From the NCBI RefSeq assembly GCF_016745505.1, contig NZ_JAERUC010000057.1:1-53296 (forward strand): DNA of 53,296 nucleotides, in the 5' to 3' direction. Origin of the DNA: Streptomyces silvae. GTDB lineage: Bacteria > Actinomycetota > Actinomycetes > Streptomycetales > Streptomycetaceae. The notes beneath the pieces were generated by a model. The model searched no databases. It was not told the DNA's origin and saw only the letters and a program-made list of their open reading frames with translations. Made by a program: the position numbers and the translations under genes. Each line of letters starts with the position of its first letter. Position 1 is the stretch's first letter. Positions 26,444 to 33,754 of this stretch are shown here, piece after piece.

Positions 26444-27199
26444 GTGCACTTCCTGACCATGCATCAGCGAGTGGTCGACGAACTCGGGCGGCGCATCGTG
26501 GGTGGCGCGTGGGAGCCGGGGGATCCGTTGCCGGTCGAGGAGGCGCTCGCCGCCGAGACCGGTGTCAGCCGAGGGGTGTTGCGGGAAGCGGTCAAGGCGC
26601 TGGTGGCCAAGGGGATGCTGCACGTACGCCCGCGCACCGGCACGCGCGTGCTGCCCCCGGAGCACTGGAACCACCTGGATCGTGACGTACTGCGCTGGAA
26701 ACAGGCCGGGGACGCCACGGCTCTGCTGCGCGACACGGGTGAACTGCGCAGGATCGTCGAGCCCGAGGCGGCCCGGCTAGCCGCCGGCCGGGCCCACCCC
26801 GATGATGTGCGGGGCCTGTACGACTGCCTGGCGGCCATGGAGGCCGCAGCAGCGGAGCCCGGCCGCAGTGGGTACGTAGAGGCCGACATCGCTTTCCACC
26901 GGGCTCTGCTCGATGCCAGCGGTAACCGTCTCCTCGGCTCGCTGGGCCGCGCTCTCGACATCGCGCTGGAACACAGCTTCCTGGTCAGCACCCGGACCCC
27001 GGGCGCGGTGGAAGCCTCACTGCCGGGTCACCGCGCCATCGTGCGTGCCGTCGAGGCCCGCGATCCCTCGGCCGCGGCGGCCGCCGTACTGGGCATCATC
27101 GAAGCCGCCGAAGAAGAGATCGCCCGGTCGCCCGGAATGCCGAGCCATGCGACACGGAAGTCATCGCACCCCCTGCTCGGCCCGGATGCTGCCCCTTGA
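26444..27199 (+). CDS. FadR-subfamily GntR regulator of the pentonate genes
   Basis: About 251 aa. Winged helix at the N-terminus (VDELGRRIVGGAWEPGDPLP, then EEALAAETGVSRGVLREAVKAL) and an FCD effector domain with the metal/ligand pattern E-x-D-x-x-F-H (VEADIAFHRALLDASGN) and GHRAIVRAV. Start uncertain: GTG 26444 has AGGGA 5 nt upstream; GTG 26441 and ATG 26459 are alternatives. Divergent from the dehydratase operon, with the palindrome at 26393-26407 between. Likely a repressor released by a pentonate or a 2-keto-3-deoxy acid. Confidence 0.87.
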   Translation: MHFLTMHQRVVDELGRRIVGGAWEPGDPLPVEEALAAETGVSRGVLREAVKALVAKGMLHVRPRTGTRVLPPEHWNHLDRDVLRWKQAGDATALLRDTGELRRIVEPEAARLAAGRAHPDDVRGLYDCLAAMEAAAAEPGRSGYVEADIAFHRALLDASGNRLLGSLGRALDIALEHSFLVSTRTPGAVEASLPGHRAIVRAVEARDPSAAAAAVLGIIEAAEEEIARSPGMPSHATRKSSHPLLGPDAAP

Positions 27200-27549
27200 C
27201 CACCTGACCCGCGCATTGATGGGAGGGCGCGAAATACAGAGCTCGCCGTTCGTTGCGCCGCCGTCACTGAACGGTTCATCGCCGCAGATGTGCGCGCCGG
27301 GGGCGGGAGACCGGCCCGGTCCGGACGCCCAACGGGCGATCCGTGCCCGGTCGAGAGCGTCGATGCTGCCCGTACTCCCGAGCCGCACCGGCATTGTGGA
27401 CAGCACCCGGAGACAGGTGATGCCCCGCCGGACCGCCGGACGCTGCGGCCGGCTGGTTCCACAGCAACCCACCGTGCCCACGGCCGATCGAGGCTGATCC
27501 GCCTCGGCGGAATCCGGCGGCATCGGGGCGGCCTCTTCGGCGAAAGGGC
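27200..27549. other. Gene-free stretch after the GntR gene
   Basis: 350 nt. I see no coding pattern, hairpin or repeat that I would name. Confidence 0.5.
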
Positions 27550-27786
27550 GTGGAGCGTCACGTGGTCGACCATGTGACCAGCAGGCGGGCCCTCTGGGCG
27601 CTGATCTCGTTACGGAGCAGCAGTCTCCGGTCCTACGAGCCGCGCGAGAGCGACCAGGGCGTCAGCGACAAGATGCTCTCCCAGGCTCCTGCGGGCGCCC
27701 GAGACGGCCTGGTCCGGCCGGAGGCGGAGCCGAAGACTCCGCCCCAGGTCACCTACGGGCTGGTGAGTACCGCTCCGGCGCGACAG
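27550..27786 (+). pseudogene. HxlR-family regulator relic
   Basis: The frame VDHVTSRRALWALISLRSSS, then GVSDKMLSQ, RDGLVRPEAEP and PPQVTYGLVS has the order of the HxlR winged helix (DHVTSRW.LLVLIAL...LRF.EL...GVS.KMLSQTLR.LERDGLV.R...PP.VEY.LT). Helix 3 and the recognition segment are disturbed (RSYEPRESD; LSQAPAGARDG in place of LSQTLRALERDG), the first 30 or so residues are absent and the 3' end runs into a terminator hairpin. It is most likely a decayed gene. An RBS is not seen. Confidence 0.55.
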
Positions 27787-27830
27787 CAGTGTGGGCCCGA
27801 CCGGAACACCGGTCGGGCCCACACTGCTGT
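27783..27830. terminator. Perfect 22-bp hairpin
   Basis: 27783-27804 is the exact reverse complement of 27809-27830 with loop AACA. It touches the stop of the minus-strand gene at 27831 and terminates it; it probably also blocks transcription arriving from the left. Confidence 0.8.
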
Positions 27831-28190
27831 TCAGTGGTCGGAGTAGCTGAAGTCGCCCACGGTCCAGGCGCCGACGTCCTCGATCGCCACCCGGTACATC
27901 CCGCCGGTCTCCGGGATCCCCACCGTGCCCTGCAGGATCCGGGCGACATGGAAGTGCAGATGCGTGGGTGCCCCGTCGTTCTTCGGGGGGTCCCGGAAGA
28001 CGGCGGAGAACTCGCGCAGCCGGTCCGAATCGGTGAGTACGTCCGACACCCGCTGCCTCCACACTGCTTCGGGGGCCAGCCGACCGGTGATGACAGCGCC
28101 ACCGGTGACCACGGTCAGGGACATCTGGTTGCTCTGCCCGGACTCCACCAGGGCGGCGACGTCAACGAGCAGCTCGTCAGGCTTCGACAT
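27831..28190 (-). CDS. Conserved-looking hypothetical protein, possibly GvpU-like
   Basis: 119 aa, no signal peptide or membrane segment. The start reads LLVDVAALVESGQSNQMSLTVVTGGAVITGRLAPEAVW, then a helical acidic/basic stretch, PTHLHFHVARILQG and a C-terminal VAIEDVGAWTVGDFSYSD. The pattern of a helix, a strand pair with GGAVITGRL, and a further helix recalls gas-vesicle accessory GvpU proteins, but no other gas-vesicle gene is near and I would not rely on it. Good codon bias and a strong terminator right behind support a real gene. Function unknown. Confidence 0.7.
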   Translation of the reverse strand: MSKPDELLVDVAALVESGQSNQMSLTVVTGGAVITGRLAPEAVWRQRVSDVLTDSDRLREFSAVFRDPPKNDGAPTHLHFHVARILQGTVGIPETGGMYRVAIEDVGAWTVGDFSYSDH

Positions 28191-28865
28191 GGGCCGGATT
28201 CTATGCGCACGGGCGTCTCCGGTGTCCCCGGTGGAGGCCTGCGGGCCAAGGCCCGCCCCCGCAGTGTCGGCGGCAGGTTACCTCTTCCTTGAGCATCCCA
28301 AAATCTATCGCGGCAACAGTAGACATTGGGTGCTGGCGTGGTTATGGTTTCTCTCGTAGCCAGAAGGACCGCAAGGCCCGGCAGGGATGAACTGCCGGGA
28401 GATGTACGGGTGGTTGCCGTTCGCAGGACGGTTCGGCGGTGGAGTTCCGAAGCCAGGGTTGTCGTAGGACGGCGACGGGACTGACGGCCGGACCGGGTGG
28501 CCCGCAGTCATCAGGGGCCGCCGAGCAGCAGTGCCATGGCGGCAGTGCCCGTACGCGCAGTACGCGGAAGAGCAGTACCAGCAGTCGCACGTGATCGTTC
28601 CAAGAGGGAAGAAACGGAGGAGCCAGGCGCCATCGGGATCGCCCGGGAGGAAGTGCTGAGCCCGGGTACCGCAGGACATCGATAGTGAGGTGGTCTCCGG
28701 TCAAGCAACCGCGATCCCCGTACCCCCGCCAGCATGACGGCCGGGCGTGCGGACACAGAAGGCCGGTGCCTTGTCGGCGTCGGCAGATGGTGTAGCAGTT
28801 CTCCTTCGGGGCCTTGGTGCCGTACGGCACCAAGGCCCCTCCACGCGTTCCACAGAGAGGTGCAG
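28191..28865. other. Gene-poor 675-nt stretch with hairpins before the MerR-like gene
   Basis: Less GC-rich at 28296-28370. A perfect 8-bp dyad, CCCGGCAG (28377-28384) and CTGCCGGG (28392-28399), encloses GGATGAA, i.e. an ATG (28387) with its RBS-like GGCAGGG in the stem-loop; this ATG opens a 26-codon frame (MNCREMYGWLPF..., stop at 28465-28467). Further on lies the hairpin at 28808-28839. The whole could be an untranslated leader or small RNA on the plus strand. A minus-strand frame (28679-28305) has odd composition and I do not accept it. Confidence 0.4.
28808..28839. terminator. 32-nt perfect palindromic hairpin just before the MerR-like gene
   Basis: 14-bp stem (GGGGCCTTGGTGCC with its complement at 28826-28839) around GTAC. 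It ends 26 nt before the ATG at 28866. Either the terminator of an upstream transcript or an attenuator in the leader of the HTH gene. Confidence 0.6.
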
Positions 28866-29192
28866 ATGACAGCAGGCGATCCCCTCGGCCGTCTCGACGA
28901 CGACGATTACCCCGCCTACACCATGGGCCGAGCCGCCGACATGCTCGGCACCACCCCCGGTTTCCTGCGCGCCCTCGGCGAGGCGCGCCTCATCACCCCG
29001 CTGCGCTCGGAGGGTGGCCACCGCCGCTACTCCCGCTACCAGCTGCGCATCGCCGCCCGCGCCCGCGAGCTCGTCGACCAGGGCACCCCCATCGAGGCGG
29101 CCTGTCGCATCGTGATCCTCGAGGACCAGCTCGAAGAGGCCCGGCGCATCAACGCCGAACGCCGCCGGCCCGCGGGGTCCCCGGGCGTGTAG
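28866..29192 (+). CDS. MerR-like helix-turn-helix regulator
   Basis: 108 aa. The winged-helix start YTMGRAADMLGTTPGFLRALGEARLI followed by TPLRSEGGHRRYSRYQL (residues about 18-60) is the MerR DNA-binding domain, and the rest is a helix with ARELVDQGTPIEAACRIVILEDQLEEARRINAE, too short for an effector domain. Such short MerR/BldC-type proteins are frequent in Streptomyces. GAGGTG precedes the ATG. No target is suggested by the neighbours. Confidence 0.85.
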   Translation: MTAGDPLGRLDDDDYPAYTMGRAADMLGTTPGFLRALGEARLITPLRSEGGHRRYSRYQLRIAARARELVDQGTPIEAACRIVILEDQLEEARRINAERRRPAGSPGV

Positions 29193-29439
29193 GGCGCGTG
29201 GTGCCACCGACGCCCGGCGTCCCGCGCAGGCCGGCAGGGGAGCGGCGGGAAGGCAGGCAGGAAAGTTGGACATCCTCGCGGCGCGATCCTGCAGCGGGTC
29301 CCGCCCCCGGCCGACCGGTGCCGATCTGCTGTATTTCCCTGTATGAAACACGCCTGACGCCGGAGACCGGTGGCGGCAGGCGCATCCATGCAGGATTCCA
29401 TCGTTGACGGGTCTCCGGGCGGTGGTTAACGTCCCTGCC

Positions 29440-30447
29440 ATGTCATCCCGAGCCCATGCAGGCATGATCGACGAGCTGGACCGCCGCGTCATCGCGGCGC
29501 TCCAGCTCAACGGCCGTGCCTCGTGGAACTCCGTCTCCCGCTGGGTGGGGGTCAGCGAGACCACCGCGCAGCGGCGCTACCAGGTGCTGCGGGAGCGGAG
29601 GCTCGTGCACGTGGTCGGGGCGCTGGAGCTGGACCGCACCGAGAGCGGCTCCTCCATGCTCGTACGCGTACACGCCAAGCCGGGCAAGGGTCTCGAGCTC
29701 GCCGAGGTGCTGGCCGAGTGCCCGGAGGTGCGGTTCCTGGCCGTCGTCACCGGCACGGCCGACCTGATCGTCGACTTCGTCGCCCAGGACAACGAGCAGC
29801 TGATGAGGCTGCTCTTCACCGATCTGCCCGGCGCGCACCTCATCACCGGTACCGAGTGTGTCGCCGTCATCCGCAACTTCACCTCGGCAGCCATGTGGGA
29901 CACCGGCCTGCTGCCGCCCGAGGCGGCCGCCGACCTGAGGCCCGCCACGCTCGCCCCACCCTGCGACCGTGACGACTGGGACCAGGCGCCACAAGCGCTG
30001 TCCGGTCTCGAACAGGCCGTGGCCGACGGTCTCGCGGCGGACGGCCGGCTGCCGGTCAGTACGCTGGCACGCCGGCTGGAACGCAGCGAGTCCAGTGTCT
30101 CGCGGGCCCTGGACCGGCTGGTCGAGCGGGGGGTCCTGCACTTCCGGACCCTCGTCGACCCGGCGCTCCTGGGGTACCAGGCGGAGTTCATGGTGTGGCT
30201 GTCCATCGAGCCGGACCGGCTCGACGCCGCCGGGCGGCAGCTCGCGCGGCACCCGGGCACCAAGTTCCTCGCCGCGGCCACCGGCCGGTTCAACCTGGTC
30301 GGCCACATGGTGCTGCCCCGCCGTACCGACCTGTTCCGCTACACCGGTGAGGTCATCGGCGCCCTGCCGGGGCTGAACGCCTCCGATGTCACCGTCCACC
30401 TGGCCACCGTCAAGGGCGCCTGGACCCGCCTGGACCAGTCCGACTGA
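29440..30447 (+). CDS. Tandem Lrp/AsnC-family regulator
   Basis: 335 aa with two Lrp modules: HTH 1 at about residues 8-50 (IDELDRRVIAALQLNGRASW, VSETTAQRRYQVL) followed by a RAM-like ferredoxin fold (LVRVHAKPGKGLELAEVL, VVTGTADLIVDFV), and HTH 2 at about 190-235 (LEQAVADGLAADGRLPVSTL, SESSVSRALDRL) followed by a second RAM-like fold (FLAAATGRFNLVGHMVL). ATG 29440 fits the protein start; there is only a weak RBS. The gene is 186 nt upstream of the hydrolase operon in the same direction and likely controls it in response to the imported small molecule. Confidence 0.88.
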   Translation: MSSRAHAGMIDELDRRVIAALQLNGRASWNSVSRWVGVSETTAQRRYQVLRERRLVHVVGALELDRTESGSSMLVRVHAKPGKGLELAEVLAECPEVRFLAVVTGTADLIVDFVAQDNEQLMRLLFTDLPGAHLITGTECVAVIRNFTSAAMWDTGLLPPEAAADLRPATLAPPCDRDDWDQAPQALSGLEQAVADGLAADGRLPVSTLARRLERSESSVSRALDRLVERGVLHFRTLVDPALLGYQAEFMVWLSIEPDRLDAAGRQLARHPGTKFLAAATGRFNLVGHMVLPRRTDLFRYTGEVIGALPGLNASDVTVHLATVKGAWTRLDQSD

Positions 30448-30633
30448 GCCCTTGGTCCGCCCCGCCGGCGGGCCCGTCCGTATCCGGTCGTACAGCTCCA
30501 CAGCCGCACAGGTCCACAGCCGCACCCGCACATCCGCATACCGCGCACCGGTCCTCCGGCATGCCCGTGACACGTGTACACGGCGTGTGCCCGTGAGATC
30601 CCTCCCCGTCCCCGAGTCCCCCGGGAGAGCACC

Positions 30634-31569
30634 ATGTCCACGAACGAGCCGGACACCGTGACAGAGAGCTGGCGGTGGCCCGAGAGCGAATGGCGGCGGC
30701 ATGTCGAGGGCGTCCGGGCCGGCCGCCGGCTGCTGCCCGAGCGCTGGCCCGACGGCGCCCGGGTCGCGGTCGCCCTGTCCTTCGACCCCGACCACGAGAC
30801 CATTCCCCTGCGGGACGCACTGACCAGCCCGGGGCTGCTCGCCCAGGGTGAGTACGGGGCGCGGGTCGGCGCACCGCGGGTCCTGGAGCTGCTGGCCCGT
30901 TTCGGGGTCCCGGCGACGTTCTTCATGCCGGCCGTCTCCGCGCTGCTTCACCCCGACGAGGCCCGCGCCTACACCCGCGACGGTCATGAGCTCGCCGTCC
31001 ACGGCTGGATCCACGAGCGCAACATGCTGCTCGGGGCCGAGGACGAGAAGGAGCTCGTGGGGCGCGCCCTGGACACCCTGACCGACCTCACGGGGCAGCG
31101 GCCGACCGGTATCCGCACCCCGTCCTGGGACTTCTCGGACTCCACCCTGCAGACCATCCTCGACCTGGGGTTCTCCTACGACTCCTCGCTGATGGCCGAC
31201 GACGAACCGTACGAGATCGTGGCCGCCGGCCGGCCCACCGGGCTGGTCGAGATCCCGGTCGACTGGATCCGCGACGACGCGCCGTACTTCACCATGGACC
31301 GCTACGGCGCCGTCCGCCCCCACAGCCGTCCCCGCGACGTGCTGGAGATCTGGACCGACGAGTTCGACGCCGCCTACCGCGCGGGCGGCGTCTTCCAGCT
31401 CACCCTTCACCCCCATGTCATCGGCCACCGCTCACGGCTGGTCGTCCTGCGCGAACTCCTCGACCACATCGCCGGGCACCCCGGCGTCTGGTTCGCGACC
31501 CACGCGGAGCTGGCCCAGGCCGTCCGTACCGCGATTCCTCCGCACGAGATCCCGGAGCACACCTCATGA
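30634..31569 (+). CDS. Polysaccharide-deacetylase-fold hydrolase (HpPgdA / cyclic-imidase-like)
   Basis: 311 aa, no signal peptide, so cytoplasmic. NodB-type metal site: FDPDHET (Asp pair) and HGWIHE (His-x-x-x-His), with TPSWDFS and the final LTLHPHVIGHRSR. Intracellular members with HGW.HE include Helicobacter PgdA and the cyclic imide hydrolases, which open five- and six-membered imides to half-amides. With an importer, two oxidoreductase-like domains and an M20 amidohydrolase in the same operon, a catabolic C-N hydrolase is more likely than a cell-wall deacetylase. GGGAGAG before ATG 30634; its TGA overlaps the next ATG. Substrate unknown. Confidence 0.82.
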   Translation: MSTNEPDTVTESWRWPESEWRRHVEGVRAGRRLLPERWPDGARVAVALSFDPDHETIPLRDALTSPGLLAQGEYGARVGAPRVLELLARFGVPATFFMPAVSALLHPDEARAYTRDGHELAVHGWIHERNMLLGAEDEKELVGRALDTLTDLTGQRPTGIRTPSWDFSDSTLQTILDLGFSYDSSLMADDEPYEIVAAGRPTGLVEIPVDWIRDDAPYFTMDRYGAVRPHSRPRDVLEIWTDEFDAAYRAGGVFQLTLHPHVIGHRSRLVVLRELLDHIAGHPGVWFATHAELAQAVRTAIPPHEIPEHTS

Positions 31570-32873
31570 GCACCCGGTCCCCGGCGGCCCCGGCCGCGAA
31601 CACCACGCACAAACTGAGCGGCAAGCAGCGCAAGGCCATTGTCGCCGGCACCATCGGCAACACCGTGGAATGGGTCGACTGGGCCCTCTACTCCATCTTC
31701 GCCAAGATCATCGCCGATGAGTTCTTCCCCTCCGGCAACGGCGCCGTCGCCCTGCTGTCCACGCTCGCCGTCTTCGCCGTCGGCTTCGTGATGCGGCCTG
31801 TCGGAGCGGCCGTACTCGGTGTGTACGCCGACCGGCACGGCCGTAAGAAGGGGATGACGCTCACGGTCGGGCTGATGGCGGGCGCCGCGTTCGTCATCGC
31901 CCTGACCCCGAGCTACGACTCCATCGGCGTGCTCTCGCCGCTGGTGCTGCTGCTGGCCCGGCTGGTCCAGGGGTTCTCCGCCGGAGGCGAGTTCGGGTCC
32001 TCCTCGGCGTTCCTCGTGGAGTCCGCAGCGGTCGGCCGCCGCGCCTTCGCCGGGTCGTGGCAGCAGGTGTCGGTCGCCGGCGGTGTGCTGATCGCCTCGT
32101 TGCTGGGCACCCTCACCACCTCCGCCCTCAGCGACGCGGCCCTGCACGCGTGGGGCTGGCGCCTCGCCTTCGTCGTCGGCGGGCTGCTCGGCCTGGTCGG
32201 TCTGTGGCTGCGGGTGTCGGTCGAGGACACCGAGTCCTTCACCCAGGCGCAAGGAGCGGGCCGTACGCGTTCCAACCCGCTCAAGGCAATGTTCGTCGAG
32301 CACCCGGGGGCCGCGCTGCGCGTCGCCGGCATCACCGTCGCGGGGACCCTGACGTACTACATCTGGGTCAACTACCTCCCGACGTACGCCAATCTCACCA
32401 CCGGGATCCCCCTGAGCCGGGCCCTGCTGTCCCAGACGCTCTGCCTGGTGGTCTTCGTCGTCCTGCTGCCGTTCGTCGGCCTGCTCTCCGACAAGCTCGG
32501 CCGCAAGCCGACCATGGCCGCCTTCGCCGGCGGATTCGTGGTGCTGGCCTGGCCGTTGCTGCGTCTGCTGAACGACAACTTCCTCAGCCTGTTCCTGGTG
32601 CAGCTGACCGGGATGCTGCTGATCCTCGGCTACTCCGCCAACTGCGCGGTCATCATGGCCGAGCAGTTCCCCGCGGAGATCCGCGCCACCGGGATCGCCC
32701 TGCCGTACGCGCTGGCCGTCGCGCTCTTCGGCGGCACCGCCCCCTACCTCACCACCTGGATGCACGAGAGCGGTCACAGCGACCTGCTGTGGCTGTACGT
32801 CGCCGGGGCTTCGCTGGTGTCGTTCCTCGTCTACGTGACGATGCCGGAGACCAAGAACAAGGAGTTCCACTGA
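31566..32873 (+). CDS. MFS metabolite:H+ symporter (MHS family)
   Basis: 435 aa, 12 predicted helices. MHS/ProP-KgtP landmarks: GNTVEWVDWALYSIFA in helix 1, FVMRPVGAAVLGVYADRHGRKKGM in the 2-3 loop, RLVQGFSAGGEFGSS in helix 4, and LSDKLGRKPTM in the second half. Known relatives import organic acids, betaines or aromatic acids. ATG overlaps the hydrolase stop; the stop overlaps the SDR start by 1 nt (TGATG). It probably brings in the operon's substrate. Confidence 0.9.
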   Translation: MSTRSPAAPAANTTHKLSGKQRKAIVAGTIGNTVEWVDWALYSIFAKIIADEFFPSGNGAVALLSTLAVFAVGFVMRPVGAAVLGVYADRHGRKKGMTLTVGLMAGAAFVIALTPSYDSIGVLSPLVLLLARLVQGFSAGGEFGSSSAFLVESAAVGRRAFAGSWQQVSVAGGVLIASLLGTLTTSALSDAALHAWGWRLAFVVGGLLGLVGLWLRVSVEDTESFTQAQGAGRTRSNPLKAMFVEHPGAALRVAGITVAGTLTYYIWVNYLPTYANLTTGIPLSRALLSQTLCLVVFVVLLPFVGLLSDKLGRKPTMAAFAGGFVVLAWPLLRLLNDNFLSLFLVQLTGMLLILGYSANCAVIMAEQFPAEIRATGIALPYALAVALFGGTAPYLTTWMHESGHSDLLWLYVAGASLVSFLVYVTMPETKNKEFH

Positions 32874-33754
32874 TGGGCCGCCATGTCCTGATCACGGGCG
32901 CGGCCGGCGGGATAGGCCGGGCGATCGCCGAGGAGTTCGCCGCGGACGGGGCTGTCCTCACCCTCGCCGACCGGGACCGTGAGGCACTGGAGGCCGTCGC
33001 CGCGCAGCTCCGTGCGACCGGCCCCGGCGCCGGATCCGACGACCCGGTCCGTACGCTCACCGTCGATCTGACCCGGCCGGAGGCGGCGGAGGACCTCGTC
33101 CGCCGGGCGTGGGAGACGAGCGGCCCCGTCGACGTGCTGGTCAACGCGGCCGGTGTGTACCCGTCGCTCGACATGGGCGAGGTGACCGCCGCGGACTGGG
33201 ACCGGCTCTTCGCCGTCAACCTGCGGGCTCCCGTCCTGGCCACCGCGGCCTTCTCCCGGCTGGCCGCCGAGCGCGGCCCGGGCGGCGCGGTGGTCAACAT
33301 CTCCTCCGGCTCGGCGCTCCGCGCCCGTCCCGGAGGCGGCCCCTACGCCAGCTCCAAGGCCGCGCTGGAGATGGCCACCCGGGCCGCCGCCCTCGAACTC
33401 GGCGCCCAGGGCATCCGGGTCAACGCCGTCAGCCCCGGGTTCATCCCGGTCGACAGCGCCTGCAACCCGGTCTCCGAGGAGTACGCTGCCGCGATCGGCG
33501 CCAACCCGCTCGGAAGGGCGGGCACGCCCCGGGACATCGCCCGCGCGGTCCGCTGGATCGCCGGGCCGGAGGCCTCCTGGATCACCGGCGAGATCCTGCG
33601 GGTCGACGGGGGATCGAGCACCGGAGCCCTCCATCTGCCCCGGATCTGGCCACCGGAGCGCCCCGAGCCCGCCGGCGGCACCCCGCACACCCGCACCGCC
33701 GTTACCGCACCCGCCTCACCGGCCGACCGGGCCACGGAAGGAAACCCCGCATGA
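32873..33754 (+). CDS. SDR-family NAD(P)-dependent oxidoreductase
   Basis: 293 aa. Complete SDR signature: TGAAGGIG (residues 8-15), NAAG, Ser in VNISSGS, YASSK catalytic Tyr/Lys, and PGFIPVDS; C-terminal ITGEILRVDGG. The last 40 residues (Pro/Ala/Thr-rich) extend past the usual end. ATG 32873 overlaps the MFS stop and the TGA overlaps the next ATG. It should oxidise or reduce a hydroxyl/keto group of the operon's substrate. Confidence 0.9.
   Translation: MGRHVLITGAAGGIGRAIAEEFAADGAVLTLADRDREALEAVAAQLRATGPGAGSDDPVRTLTVDLTRPEAAEDLVRRAWETSGPVDVLVNAAGVYPSLDMGEVTAADWDRLFAVNLRAPVLATAAFSRLAAERGPGGAVVNISSGSALRARPGGGPYASSKAALEMATRAAALELGAQGIRVNAVSPGFIPVDSACNPVSEEYAAAIGANPLGRAGTPRDIARAVRWIAGPEASWITGEILRVDGGSSTGALHLPRIWPPERPEPAGGTPHTRTAVTAPASPADRATEGNPA

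Noticed and set aside
28305..28679. Minus-strand 124-aa Cys/Tyr-rich frame
   Set aside because: Odd composition, no RBS and overlap with the hairpin dyads; more likely non-coding.
30498..30524. Repeated CCACAGCCGCAC before the hydrolase gene as an Lrp operator
   Set aside because: Only two copies in a low-complexity CA/CG-rich stretch, not palindromic; kept as noise without binding data.
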